Source: Treponema sp.
GTDB taxonomy: Bacteria; Spirochaetota; Spirochaetia; Treponematales; Breznakiellaceae
Assembly: GCA_009782955.1 (NCBI GenBank)
Contig: WRIB01000006.1
Span: 1 to 56,776 of the forward strand
Reading direction: 5' to 3'
DNA: 56,776 nt
The translations under genes were made by a program, and so were the position numbers. Under the pieces are notes generated by a model. The model was not told the DNA's origin and did no database searches. It saw nothing but the letters and a program-made list of their open reading frames with translations. This document shows positions 8,639-17,337 of this stretch, piece after piece; the first letter of the stretch is position 1, and the number at the start of each line of letters is the position of its first letter.

Positions 8639-10960
8639 ATGAGCGTTTATCCGCGTTTTGCCCCTTTTATCCGTGAATACATATACCGTGAACGATGGAA
8701 CACTTTACATCCCATACAGGAAAGAGCAGCAACAGAAATTTTCGACTCAGGGGATCATGTACTCATTGCTGCGGGAACCGCAAGCGGTAAAACAGAAGCT
8801 GCATTTTTTCCTGTTCTTTCGATATTGGATGCAGTTTTTAACAACGGCATGAAAACGCTGGTTGTATATATTAGTCCGCTTAAGGCGTTGATCAACGATC
8901 AGGCCAAAAGGCTGGAACATCTGCTTGCTTCCGGAAGGGATTCGCATGAAGGATTAATACCGGTTTGGCGATGGCATGGAGATGTGGATAGCGGAAGTAA
9001 AAATCGTTTTACGGATGATCCGTCGGGGATTCTGCTTATTACTCCTGAATCCTTGGAAGCGCTGCTTCTTCGTAAAAACCGGGAAGTTGCCCGTATCTTC
9101 AGCGCCCTGTTGTATGTTGTAATTGATGAAGTTCATGTTTTTATGGGAAGCGATCGCGGTTCCCAGCTTATCTGTCAGCTTAAACGCATTGAAAGAGCAA
9201 ACACAGACTGCGTTGTTCAGCATGTTAGACGCATTGGACTCTCTGCAACACTTGGAAATTACGAGGGAGGCCGAAACTGGCTTTCTCAGGGAACCAGCAT
9301 AAATACATCTTTAGTAGAAGATGATAACAATACCGGCAAAGAACTCAGTCTTGCACTGGATTACCATGTACACAACCTGTCCGGCGGCATGGTTACACAA
9401 CGGCATAAATCAACTTCTTTTTACCATGCGCTGTATAATCAATGCAGAAACAAACGGGCAATCATCTTTACCAACAGCCGGTTGGAAGCTGAAGAATGCG
9501 CTGCCTCCCTTGGTACGCTGGCAAAAACACAGGGAGAACCGGACATATTTCAAATTCACCACGGGAGTGTTTCGGCCATGTTCCGGGACGAAGCGGAAGA
9601 ACAGCTAAAATTCGGCGAAGGCCCTCAGGTAATTTGCGCTACCGCTACATTGGAACTGGGAATTGACATAGGAGATCTTGATCGAATTATTCAACTGGGA
9701 CCGCCCTGGTCGGTGTCTGCTTTTGTACAACGACTGGGACGATCGGGAAGACGAAATGGCCGGGCAGAAATGTACTTTAGCATTACCGGCGCTGCTGTAA
9801 ATGCAGGTTCCGGGAAATACCCTGTCAATGAACCGGAATCGATACCATGGGAACTAATTCGCGCAATGGCTGTTATACAGTTATATCTGGAAGAAAAATG
9901 GATAGAACCGCCGGAAGAAAAAAAACTTCCCTACAGTCTTCTTGTTCACCAAACATTGGCCATACTTGCTTCGCTGGGTGAACACAGGGCGGAAACCTTA
10001 ACCGGTTTGATCCTTTCGTTTCCTCCTTTTAGGGAAATACCTGTTAAAGATTTTCGTACACTTATAGCATGGCTTACAGACAGCAATATTATCGGAACCA
10101 CGGAAGAAGGAACTTTGATACTGGGCATAGAAGGAGAACGCATTGTCAACCGGTACAGTTTTTATCCGGTTTTTCCCGGCGAAGAAACATTCCGTGTTGT
10201 ACTGGAAGGCCGTGAAATAGGTACGGTTAATTTTGTTCCCGATCCAATGTCAGTACTTGTTGTAGGCGGACAACGGTGGATCGTAAAAACCATTGACGGA
10301 CAAAAACGGGAAATCTGGGTTACTGAGACCAAAGACGAAGGAAATGAAAGATTATGGCGCGGCAGAGGCGGAAAAACCCATAATCGCATTGTTGAAAAAA
10401 TGAAGCAAATTCTTAAAGAAAGTAATGAATTGAATAATAAGTATCATTTTTGGAACCCAAGGGAAAAATACCCCTATTTAAGCACAGCCGCCTGCGAGGC
10501 TTTAAAAAGAGGCTCCGGCATTGCCCAAATTCTGGGCATTACAGACTACCCGCTTGTCTATTGTGAGAATGAACTCAATTCAGACAAAGAAAAAACTGCC
10601 ACTTCGGTTCTTTTTTTTCCATGGTCAGGAAGCGCAGGAATGAGAACTATTACTGCAATTTTTGGAAATAACGCAAACAGAAAGATCCTCCGTATTGTTT
10701 CTATGGAAGATAACGAACTTTATTTCAACATCACAACAAAACTCACCCAGGATGAATTCAGATCCCTGCTGATTGAAATTTTACGCAAAGCAATTAATTC
10801 TTTTGACAATAATACTGAAAATTCAGAGCTTCTCGGCCATAAAGAAATCCCCTATACCGACAAATACGATTACCTTCTGCCGCCTGAATTGCTGAAAAAA
10901 CAATACGTAGCCAATATGCTGGACAAAAAGGCCGCGGAAAAACTGCTGGGTGAACTCTAA
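8639..10960 (+). CDS. Superfamily 2 DEAD/DEAH helicase, Lhr-like, SngC-like
   Basis: 773 residues with a full helicase core: HPIQERA (Q motif), GTASGKT at 46-52, DEVH 163-166, SAT 202-204, TATLELGIDIGDLDRI (motif V) and QRLGRSGRR 364-372 (motif VI). The C-terminal 350 residues follow the winged-helix-rich arrangement of the Lhr group. It is the last gene of the three-gene operon, starts 3 bp after the ATPase stop, and is followed by a strong terminator. In Shango the helicase is predicted to act on invading DNA. Could also be described as BrxHI-like, but no other BREX gene is present here. Confidence 0.9.
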   Translation: MSVYPRFAPFIREYIYRERWNTLHPIQERAATEIFDSGDHVLIAAGTASGKTEAAFFPVLSILDAVFNNGMKTLVVYISPLKALINDQAKRLEHLLASGRDSHEGLIPVWRWHGDVDSGSKNRFTDDPSGILLITPESLEALLLRKNREVARIFSALLYVVIDEVHVFMGSDRGSQLICQLKRIERANTDCVVQHVRRIGLSATLGNYEGGRNWLSQGTSINTSLVEDDNNTGKELSLALDYHVHNLSGGMVTQRHKSTSFYHALYNQCRNKRAIIFTNSRLEAEECAASLGTLAKTQGEPDIFQIHHGSVSAMFRDEAEEQLKFGEGPQVICATATLELGIDIGDLDRIIQLGPPWSVSAFVQRLGRSGRRNGRAEMYFSITGAAVNAGSGKYPVNEPESIPWELIRAMAVIQLYLEEKWIEPPEEKKLPYSLLVHQTLAILASLGEHRAETLTGLILSFPPFREIPVKDFRTLIAWLTDSNIIGTTEEGTLILGIEGERIVNRYSFYPVFPGEETFRVVLEGREIGTVNFVPDPMSVLVVGGQRWIVKTIDGQKREIWVTETKDEGNERLWRGRGGKTHNRIVEKMKQILKESNELNNKYHFWNPREKYPYLSTAACEALKRGSGIAQILGITDYPLVYCENELNSDKEKTATSVLFFPWSGSAGMRTITAIFGNNANRKILRIVSMEDNELYFNITTKLTQDEFRSLLIEILRKAINSFDNNTENSELLGHKEIPYTDKYDYLLPPELLKKQYVANMLDKKAAEKLLGEL

Positions 10961-11029
10961 AGTAAAATTATTGTCTTTTTTCAGCTAAAGAATGGTTCTA
11001 AAGCTGCCGATAATCGCAATATTGAAAGC

Positions 11030-11085
11030 AAAGACGGTGCACAGCAGGCCTAAAAGCCTCAACGTCCAGGTGCATCGTCTTTTTT
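11030..11085. terminator. Bidirectional terminator between the helicase and alaA
   Basis: AAAGACGGTGCAC and GTGCATCGTCTTT pair in a long stem with one wobble, and a small AGGC/GCCT hairpin sits inside the loop. A T-run follows on the plus strand and an A-run precedes, so it can serve both convergent genes. Confidence 0.75.
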
Positions 11086-12298
11086 ATTGTCTATAACCTG
11101 ACAAAAAATCCCCCAAACGGGTAATTGCCTCTTTCAGGGTTTCCCTTTCAGGTAAAAAAACAATCCTAAAATGGTCCGGCTTATCCCAGTTAAAACCGGT
11201 TCCCTGTACCAAAAGAAGATGCTTTTCCCGAAGCAAATCAATCACAAATCGTTCATCATCAGTTATATTAAAGCGTTTACAGTCAATTTTGGGAAAACAA
11301 TAGAGAGCGCCTTTTGGGGTTGTTACCGAAAGACCGGAAATCCGGTTTACCAGTTCTACCGCAATATCCCGCTGTTCTTTAAGCCTGCCTCCGGGAAGGA
11401 GGTATTCATTAATGCTTTGGAAACCTCCCAAAGCCGTTTGAATGCCAAATTGGGCAGGCATATTGGCGCAAAGCCTCATATTGGAAAGCATATTAAGCCC
11501 TTCAATATAACCGGCTGCACTTTTTTTGTTCCCCGAAAGGCTCATCCAGCCGGAACGGAGTCCGGGGGCACGATAAGCTTTGGAAAGGCCATCAAAACTT
11601 ATAATAAAGTTATCCGGGTTAATAGAAGCCATGGGTATATGTTTCGCCCCGTCATAGGTAATACGGCTGTAAATTTCGTCGGAAAAAACAATAAGTTCAT
11701 GCTCAGCGGCAATGGCGGCTATACCTTCCAGAATTTCCCTTTCATAAACCGCCCCTGTGGGGTTATTGGGATTAATAACCACTACTGCCCTGGTTCTGTC
11801 TGTTACTTTGGAACGTATGTCCGAAAGATCAGGGTTCCAGTCAGATGCTTCATCACAGCGGTAATGGACAGGTTTTCCCCCGGCCAGTGATACCACGGCG
11901 GTCCACAGGGGGTAATCCGGCATGGGAATCAGTATTTCGTCTCCGGAATTCAATAAACCCTGCATGGTTATGGTGATTAATTCACTGACCCCGTTGCCAA
12001 TGTAAATATCATCTATCCCCACATCCATGATCCCTTTTGAATGGAGATCCAGCATAATGGCATTACGGGCCGAATAGAGACCCTGGGAATCACCGTAACC
12101 CTGGGCATCTTTCATATTACGGATGATATCATGAACAATACCGTCGGGGGTGTTAAAGCCAAAAGGAGCTGTATTGCCTATATTTAGCTTTATCAGGGTA
12201 AAACCTTCCGCTTCCAGTCGTTTTGCTTCCTGAAGTACCGGCCCCCGAATGTCGTAACAAACATTGTCCAGTTTGCTGGATTTATTAAACATTTTCAT
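11084..12298 (-). CDS. alaA: Glutamate-pyruvate (alanine) aminotransferase AlaA
   Basis: 404 residues, strikingly close to enterobacterial AlaA throughout: KSSKLDNVCYDIRGPVLQEA, LYSARNAIM, DYPLWTAVVSLAGGKPVHY, NPNNPTGAVY and the C-terminal FLSGY. The PLP lysine is K240 in SFDGLSKAYR, with D207 and Y210 in FSDEIY. It transfers the amino group from glutamate to pyruvate to make alanine in the cytosol. It starts 10 bp after the stop of a membrane protein gene and probably shares its transcript. The start has no obvious Shine-Dalgarno. Confidence 0.93.
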   Translation of the reverse strand: MKMFNKSSKLDNVCYDIRGPVLQEAKRLEAEGFTLIKLNIGNTAPFGFNTPDGIVHDIIRNMKDAQGYGDSQGLYSARNAIMLDLHSKGIMDVGIDDIYIGNGVSELITITMQGLLNSGDEILIPMPDYPLWTAVVSLAGGKPVHYRCDEASDWNPDLSDIRSKVTDRTRAVVVINPNNPTGAVYEREILEGIAAIAAEHELIVFSDEIYSRITYDGAKHIPMASINPDNFIISFDGLSKAYRAPGLRSGWMSLSGNKKSAAGYIEGLNMLSNMRLCANMPAQFGIQTALGGFQSINEYLLPGGRLKEQRDIAVELVNRISGLSVTTPKGALYCFPKIDCKRFNITDDERFVIDLLREKHLLLVQGTGFNWDKPDHFRIVFLPERETLKEAITRLGDFLSGYRQ

Positions 12299-12309
12299 TG
12301 TTTTTAGTT

Positions 12310-13179
12310 TTATGTCCTATACAGGTAATCACCTGCTTTTCCTGTGTATGCCTGAAGGACTGTCGCATATACTTCCGTATCCATGCGCTTTAGTTCTCTA
12401 TCCCAGTTATTCCGGTTAGGCAGACTCTTTTTTACCCGCTCTTTTGCTGCAGATGCTTCTTCCTTCAGATTTCCCGAACGAAGCGGGAGGAATGCCGAGA
12501 GGGTTTCGTTCAGGAAATAGGCCGACAGGCCGGCAGGAATACTTTCCCGGCCATGTTTGGCAAGCAATACAAAAGCGTCTGCCGCCCCTTCAAACCGGCG
12601 GGAAAGAAGTTGGGCAAATCCATAATACCAGCGCAGCCATTCAGCCTGACCGCCTTTTACCTTCGCTTCTCCGGAACATCGCTGTTCCAGAAATTCAATT
12701 GCACCCTGAAAATCTTTATGAAGAATACGGGCGGAACAAAAGCTAAGGGCATTTTCGTCTAAAAGGCTTTTTTTCGCTATTGCAAGTTTTTTTTCCAACC
12801 CGGTTACCGATTGAACATCTGATAATACCAGGTAACTATTTATCAATAATTTTACCAGCCGTGAGTTGTATTGACTCTTCTGAAGTACTTTATTTTCCAA
12901 TTCCTGAACCAGGGCAGGCCAGTCTTCTTTTTCCAGCAGGGTATAAACCCTGTAATTAAGACCAAAGTAAATGTCGATAAAGATAAGCGCACCAATGATC
13001 AAAGGAGCCAAAAACCATCCGGAATGCCAAAACTGCAAGGAAAGATCCTTCCCAAGGATTACCAGAGGCATAATATATATCACCCCCAGAAAAAGAAGCA
13101 TTAAAACATTAAAAAAAATAATTACCGATTTAAATTTCAATAGATTCTTCCCATGCCTTAACAGATAAGCCATTTTCAA
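12310..13179 (-). CDS. Conserved membrane protein, unknown function
   Basis: 289 residues with two adjacent membrane segments (about 16-43 and 55-74) followed by a soluble helical domain of about 210 residues. Its repeated short helices (NSRLVKLLINSYLVL, ARILHKDFQGAIEFLE, EWLRWYYGFAQLLSRRFEGAADAF) look TPR-like, though not in a clean consensus. I do not recognise a family; likely a treponemal membrane-anchored scaffold. It lies just upstream of alaA on the same strand, and its promoter region overlaps the divergent HD-GYP gene. Confidence 0.7.
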   Translation of the reverse strand: MKMAYLLRHGKNLLKFKSVIIFFNVLMLLFLGVIYIMPLVILGKDLSLQFWHSGWFLAPLIIGALIFIDIYFGLNYRVYTLLEKEDWPALVQELENKVLQKSQYNSRLVKLLINSYLVLSDVQSVTGLEKKLAIAKKSLLDENALSFCSARILHKDFQGAIEFLEQRCSGEAKVKGGQAEWLRWYYGFAQLLSRRFEGAADAFVLLAKHGRESIPAGLSAYFLNETLSAFLPLRSGNLKEEASAAKERVKKSLPNRNNWDRELKRMDTEVYATVLQAYTGKAGDYLYRT

Positions 13180-13193
13180 AAGACCAATATCCG

Positions 13194-13266
13194 TTGCTTT
13201 TTTTTGACCTATGTATTATAATACTAAATTGGAGGTATCTTAGTCAATTTCAATTGACTTTTTGAT
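13194..13266 (+). promoter_or_regulatory. Promoter and structured leader of the HD-GYP gene
   Basis: TTGCTT (13194-13199), 17 nt, TATAAT (13217-13222) is a good sigma-70 promoter. The leader has GGAGG at 13231-13235, too far from ATG 13267 (31 nt). Between them lies a perfect palindrome AGTCAATT-TC-AATTGACT (13242-13259). Folded out, it would bring GGAGG to about 13 nt from the start; it could equally be an operator. Confidence 0.55.
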
Positions 13267-14397
13267 ATGAAAAATTTTTCTCTCAGAGACATCCCCATTG
13301 GAAGCTTTTTCAGCGAGCCGGTATATCTGGATGAACAATTTATTATAACCGCCCCGGAAGTAAATTTTTCTTCTGAACTTATTAAAGCACTGCAAAACTG
13401 GGATTTCAGAGTGTTATTGAGCGATGGAGAACCCCAAGAGGAATATTCCGGCACCGAAGAAGTAATCCATGAAGACGGCTCTGCGGAAAAATCCTTTCTG
13501 ACCGACGGCAGTGAAATCCAGAATGCAGAAAAATTATACGCAGATTTTTTAAAATATGTAGAAAACCTTTTTACCCAATTAATCAGCAAAAAAGAACTCA
13601 ATTTTAATCATATTTCAGAAAAGGTAAAGGAACTTTGCGATATTATAAGGGAAAACCGGCGGTATTTGCAGCGTGTTATGAAAAATGATATTTCTGAAGG
13701 CAAAAATTACCTTGCATCCCATGCATTAAAATCAACGATTATTGCTATCATCATCGGCAGCTTTATCAAACTGCCGAATCACCGTCTTATTGAACTTGGT
13801 GTGGCAGCTCTGCTCCATGAATCGGGAATGATCCAGCTTCCACCTCAGACATACATGAGCGACAGACCACTTTCCAACCAGGAAAAGAAATTAATCTTAA
13901 GTCATCCAATAATCGGTTTTAATCTTTTAAAAAATTTAAACTTTCCCCTGGTAATAAGCCTTTCGGCCCTGGAACATCACGAAAGGGAAAATGGTACAGG
14001 TTATCCGCAAAAACTAACCGGAGAAAAAATCAGCCTTTATGCCAAAATTATTGCTGTGGCCTGTTCCTACGAAGCCCTGACCACTACAAGACCCCATAAA
14101 AGCGCCAAGGATGGTTATTCGGGAATGCTTGACCTGTTAAAAAACGAAGGCAAACAGTACGACGATACAGTTATTAAGGCTCTGGTTTTCTCGTTTTCCA
14201 TTTATCCAATCGGATTATATGTACTTTTATCCAACGGCAGAAAAGGCCAGGTGGTAGATATTAACCCGGAAAACCCAAAATACCCTTTTGTACAGGTATT
14301 TGGTGAATTAAACCCCGACGGAAAAAACAAAGTCCTGGAAACATCCCAGGACGGTGTACATATTAAACGGCCTCTGCAAAAAGAAGAAATTTCCTAA
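13267..14397 (+). CDS. HD-GYP-type protein with altered metal motif
   Basis: 376 residues. The N-terminal ~120 residues resemble the domain often found before HD-GYP modules. The C-terminal HD-GYP fold shows H152, H184-E185 (ALLHESGM), H213, H237-H238-E-R and GTGYP at 243-247. Canonical HD-GYP phosphodiesterases, which hydrolyse cyclic di-GMP, have HD and DIGKI; here D is E, K is M, and the downstream DAMT is EALT. It may bind metals differently, have reduced activity, or act as a sensor. The stop overlaps the convergent neighbouring gene by 4 bp. Confidence 0.85.
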   Translation: MKNFSLRDIPIGSFFSEPVYLDEQFIITAPEVNFSSELIKALQNWDFRVLLSDGEPQEEYSGTEEVIHEDGSAEKSFLTDGSEIQNAEKLYADFLKYVENLFTQLISKKELNFNHISEKVKELCDIIRENRRYLQRVMKNDISEGKNYLASHALKSTIIAIIIGSFIKLPNHRLIELGVAALLHESGMIQLPPQTYMSDRPLSNQEKKLILSHPIIGFNLLKNLNFPLVISLSALEHHERENGTGYPQKLTGEKISLYAKIIAVACSYEALTTTRPHKSAKDGYSGMLDLLKNEGKQYDDTVIKALVFSFSIYPIGLYVLLSNGRKGQVVDINPENPKYPFVQVFGELNPDGKNKVLETSQDGVHIKRPLQKEEIS

Positions 14398-16070
14398 AAA
14401 GAATACGCTGCCGAAAGACCTGCTTCCATTCCGTATTCCCTGGTTCCCTTATTATTTTTGGCATTATTAATTACCGTTCCTCCAAAATGACCCGAAAGCG
14501 TAAGCGAAGGCAGAATTTTCCAGCTAACCCCCGATAAAATTCTGGTTGAAGTTTCTGGCGTTCCAGACGGGCTTGTTTGGGTGTTTTGCGCCTTATTCCA
14601 ATCCCAATGAATGTCATGTTCCCCCTGAAGCTTAAAAGAAATATCCAGAGAAAGCAGGAGTTTTTCCGTCCTGGCGGAAACTCCGATAGCTGCCAGGAAC
14701 ATGTCCCGGCCTTCTTTATGACCGAACCATTTATAGCGGAGATCCTTACTGCCAAGGTCGGAAGAACGGCGCATCCAGATCATGCTTGCAAAGGGAGAAG
14801 ACAGCATATACAAAAACGGTTCGGTATATACCACTTCTGCATACCAGGAAAGGATCCAATCGGAAAATGAATGGACATACTCAGCTCCCAAAAGATACCC
14901 CATGCCTGTAGGAGGCTGATCAGGAAAATTGTTTTTTTCATAGGGAGTAGAAAATTCATTCATTACAAGCTGCCCGTACAATACCCAGCCTGGAAGGAAT
15001 GCCCATTCTACATCAAGGGATAAAAGGGAACCGGTTAAGTCTCCTCCATCCCATCCAAAATAATCTTCCCAGGAAAAAAAGGAATGAAAAATCATCATGG
15101 GATTCAGATAACGCAGTTCCAAAGGGGAATTTCCAACCATTACCCCTTCGCTAACACCGATGGAAAGCCGGTCAAAAAAACGCATATCAAAACGGTGCAT
15201 GTAAAAATACCGGTTGGTTGTATCTTTTAGATCATTGCCATTTTGATTATATATAAAAGGGTTATTGGTATCGATCAACGATTTACCGTTTCCTTCCAGA
15301 CTCATGGGCATTTGACTTATAAAGAGAGAATATTTAAAACTCTTTCCGAAAAAAGAAAGTCTGGTAAAATCATAGTAATCGGGATTGTCCGATACGGCCA
15401 GGTTTCCCGTCTTGCCCGGACCAAAGGAAACCTTGTCCCGGCCAAGCTGAAAGTTCCACCAGGAACCCCCGGCAGCGGTATAAGCACGAAGCGGCACATT
15501 TAGGTCAAAACGGGCCTCTTCCCAGGGTATATTGGTTCCCCAGGAACTGACAGGGTTATTGTAGTACCATGGATCTGCGGCAATTGCCGGTTCAAAAAAA
15601 AGTTCAATTCGGTCGGCAAAAAAGAGATGCAGCGGAAGGGAAAAAACAGCCTGGCTTGTATTGTCTTGTTTCAGCCATTGTACATCGTCATTTGAACGGT
15701 AACGTCCTTCCAAAACAGCTCTGCCATGAACGGCAAAAGCAAAGTTTTCGGTTTCAAAAGAAAGCTGCGGAAAAAGATTGTCCAGAAGATGTTCATACCG
15801 CAATCGTAACGGCTGGGAAAGCAAATCCGGATCAATATCGTCCAGAATTACCAGTACCTCATCCCTTGAAAGCGGAGGGGTCAGAGACAGAAAACTCTTT
15901 CCCTGTGAACGGACAATCGCACGAAGATCTTCCAGCAAGGGATCCCCTGCAGAAATCATCGTAAAAGGATCGGAAAAAAGCGGTGCCATACTGAAAAAAA
16001 AGAACACAATTAATAGATAATAATACTTTAACTTCAACATATTAAGTTTACTGTAACAAAACCGGAACAA
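14394..16070 (-). CDS. Wzi-like outer-membrane beta-barrel protein
   Basis: 558 residues (548 if translation begins at the Met of MLKLKYYYLLIVFFFF, which gives a tidier signal peptide). The mature part has alternating aromatic beta-strand sequence and ends in Phe (AAYSF), as outer-membrane barrels do. NFQLGRDKVSFGPGKTGNL fits the Wzi/capsule-assembly signature of a strand followed by GPG and NL. Wzi-type proteins bind surface polysaccharide at the outer membrane. Its upstream neighbour on the same strand is a GT4 glycosyltransferase, consistent with glycan handling. Family assignment from pattern only. Confidence 0.7.
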   Translation of the reverse strand: MFRFCYSKLNMLKLKYYYLLIVFFFFSMAPLFSDPFTMISAGDPLLEDLRAIVRSQGKSFLSLTPPLSRDEVLVILDDIDPDLLSQPLRLRYEHLLDNLFPQLSFETENFAFAVHGRAVLEGRYRSNDDVQWLKQDNTSQAVFSLPLHLFFADRIELFFEPAIAADPWYYNNPVSSWGTNIPWEEARFDLNVPLRAYTAAGGSWWNFQLGRDKVSFGPGKTGNLAVSDNPDYYDFTRLSFFGKSFKYSLFISQMPMSLEGNGKSLIDTNNPFIYNQNGNDLKDTTNRYFYMHRFDMRFFDRLSIGVSEGVMVGNSPLELRYLNPMMIFHSFFSWEDYFGWDGGDLTGSLLSLDVEWAFLPGWVLYGQLVMNEFSTPYEKNNFPDQPPTGMGYLLGAEYVHSFSDWILSWYAEVVYTEPFLYMLSSPFASMIWMRRSSDLGSKDLRYKWFGHKEGRDMFLAAIGVSARTEKLLLSLDISFKLQGEHDIHWDWNKAQNTQTSPSGTPETSTRILSGVSWKILPSLTLSGHFGGTVINNAKNNKGTREYGMEAGLSAAYSF

Positions 16071-16127
16071 AAGGTAAATAACTCAATTAAGGCTGTCCCA
16101 AAGCATCAGATTTTGGAACAAGCTGAA

Positions 16128-17276
16128 TTACCTGCGGTATTCCTCATAGCACGCAACCATGGAATCCACAAAACGTTCCATTGTATAACTTTTGGAAATT
16201 TCTTCCGACCTTGATCCCATATTTTTTCGCATAACCGAATTGTCCAGTACTGCTATTGCCTTTTCCCACAGTTTTGAATCATCTTCCAGCGCCCAGCCGT
16301 TTTCACCGTTTATCACCATGTCTTCAATACTTTTATCCGCTGCAGCAATAACGGGAAGTCCGGCAGCCATTGCTTCTATAAAAGTAATGGGATGAACTTC
16401 GCTGTGGCTTGCACTCATAAAAAGATCAGCAGCGGCATAAATATGTTTAATTTCGTCGGGCCACTTTAAATAACCGGTAAAAAAAACCGAATTACTAATA
16501 CCCTGTTCGCTGCAATACGTTTCCAAAGCCCTCCTGTCAGGACCATCTCCCACAAGAACAAGACTGGCTTTGCGGCGGCTGATAACTTCTTTAAAATTAT
16601 CCAGTACTGTCTGTACGTTTTTTTCTGCTCCCAGCCTTCCCACAAAGACAATTACATCTTCGCCTGATTTTGCAAAACGTTCCTTTGTTCTTCTGCCCTC
16701 TTCTTCCAGTTCTGCTGAACGCTCATAAAAATGAGAAAGATCTATCCCGTTGGGAATTACACGGACAGGTCTCGGATGCTTAATATGCGCCAGATAATCG
16801 GCATTTTTATGCGAAGGGGTAACAATACAACGCTGCCCGCGGAGTACATGCTTAAGATACTGAGGAAGCTTTCTTTCCATTATTATATTGGCCGGAGGAG
16901 GCAGGTAATAAACATAATCGGGATAATACGTATGAAGCGTATGAATCGACGGAATGTTGAATTTTTTGCTTACCATGCGGGATGCCAATAAAAGGCTGAA
17001 TTCGGAATGAGTATGAATGATATCCAGGTCAAGGTGCTTTACCATATCAACAATCTGTTTTTTTACAAACATTCCGATACGGTGCTGGGGTTCGGTAGGA
17101 AACTGAATGGAAAAGAGCCGGAATACCCCTTCCTCTTCTTCTGCTTTGGGATGTTTTACGGTAAATACATATACCTTATGCCCCCGTTGTTCCAGCCCTT
17201 TTTTTAAAGCCCGAATCACCGTTACCACTCCATTTACCTGCGGAGCATAGGTGTCGCTGAAAATACCTATATTCAT
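16128..17276 (-). CDS. GT4-family glycosyltransferase
   Basis: 382 residues with the GT-B plan. The N-terminus [18 protein letters not shown] carries the GxxxE/N-type acceptor loop, and the C-terminal half has [10 protein letters not shown] and the EX7E motif ([19 protein letters not shown]). It most resembles the diacylglycerol or phosphatidylinositol hexosyltransferase branch ([12 protein letters not shown] region), so a membrane glycolipid product is likely but not proved. No Shine-Dalgarno is present; TAAAAT (17283-17288) ends 6 nt before the ATG. Confidence 0.85.
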   Translation of the reverse strand: MNIGIFSDTYAPQVNGVVTVIRALKKGLEQRGHKVYVFTVKHPKAEEEEGVFRLFSIQFPTEPQHRIGMFVKKQIVDMVKHLDLDIIHTHSEFSLLLASRMVSKKFNIPSIHTLHTYYPDYVYYLPPPANIIMERKLPQYLKHVLRGQRCIVTPSHKNADYLAHIKHPRPVRVIPNGIDLSHFYERSAELEEEGRRTKERFAKSGEDVIVFVGRLGAEKNVQTVLDNFKEVISRRKASLVLVGDGPDRRALETYCSEQGISNSVFFTGYLKWPDEIKHIYAAADLFMSASHSEVHPITFIEAMAAGLPVIAAADKSIEDMVINGENGWALEDDSKLWEKAIAVLDNSVMRKNMGSRSEEISKSYTMERFVDSMVACYEEYRR

Positions 17277-17337
17277 ACTTCGATTTTAGTATTTTGCCAT
17301 ACTAGAAAAAAATCATCAATCCTGATATTGTTTTTTT

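Noticed and set aside
4818-10960. Complete BREX system
   Set aside because: Only BrxD- and BrxHI-like genes are present; no pglX, pglZ, brxC or brxL gene. The TerB-type partner fits Shango better.
11171-11890. 239-codon plus-strand frame
   Set aside because: Lies wholly antisense to alaA, whose assignment is certain; composition is a frame shadow.
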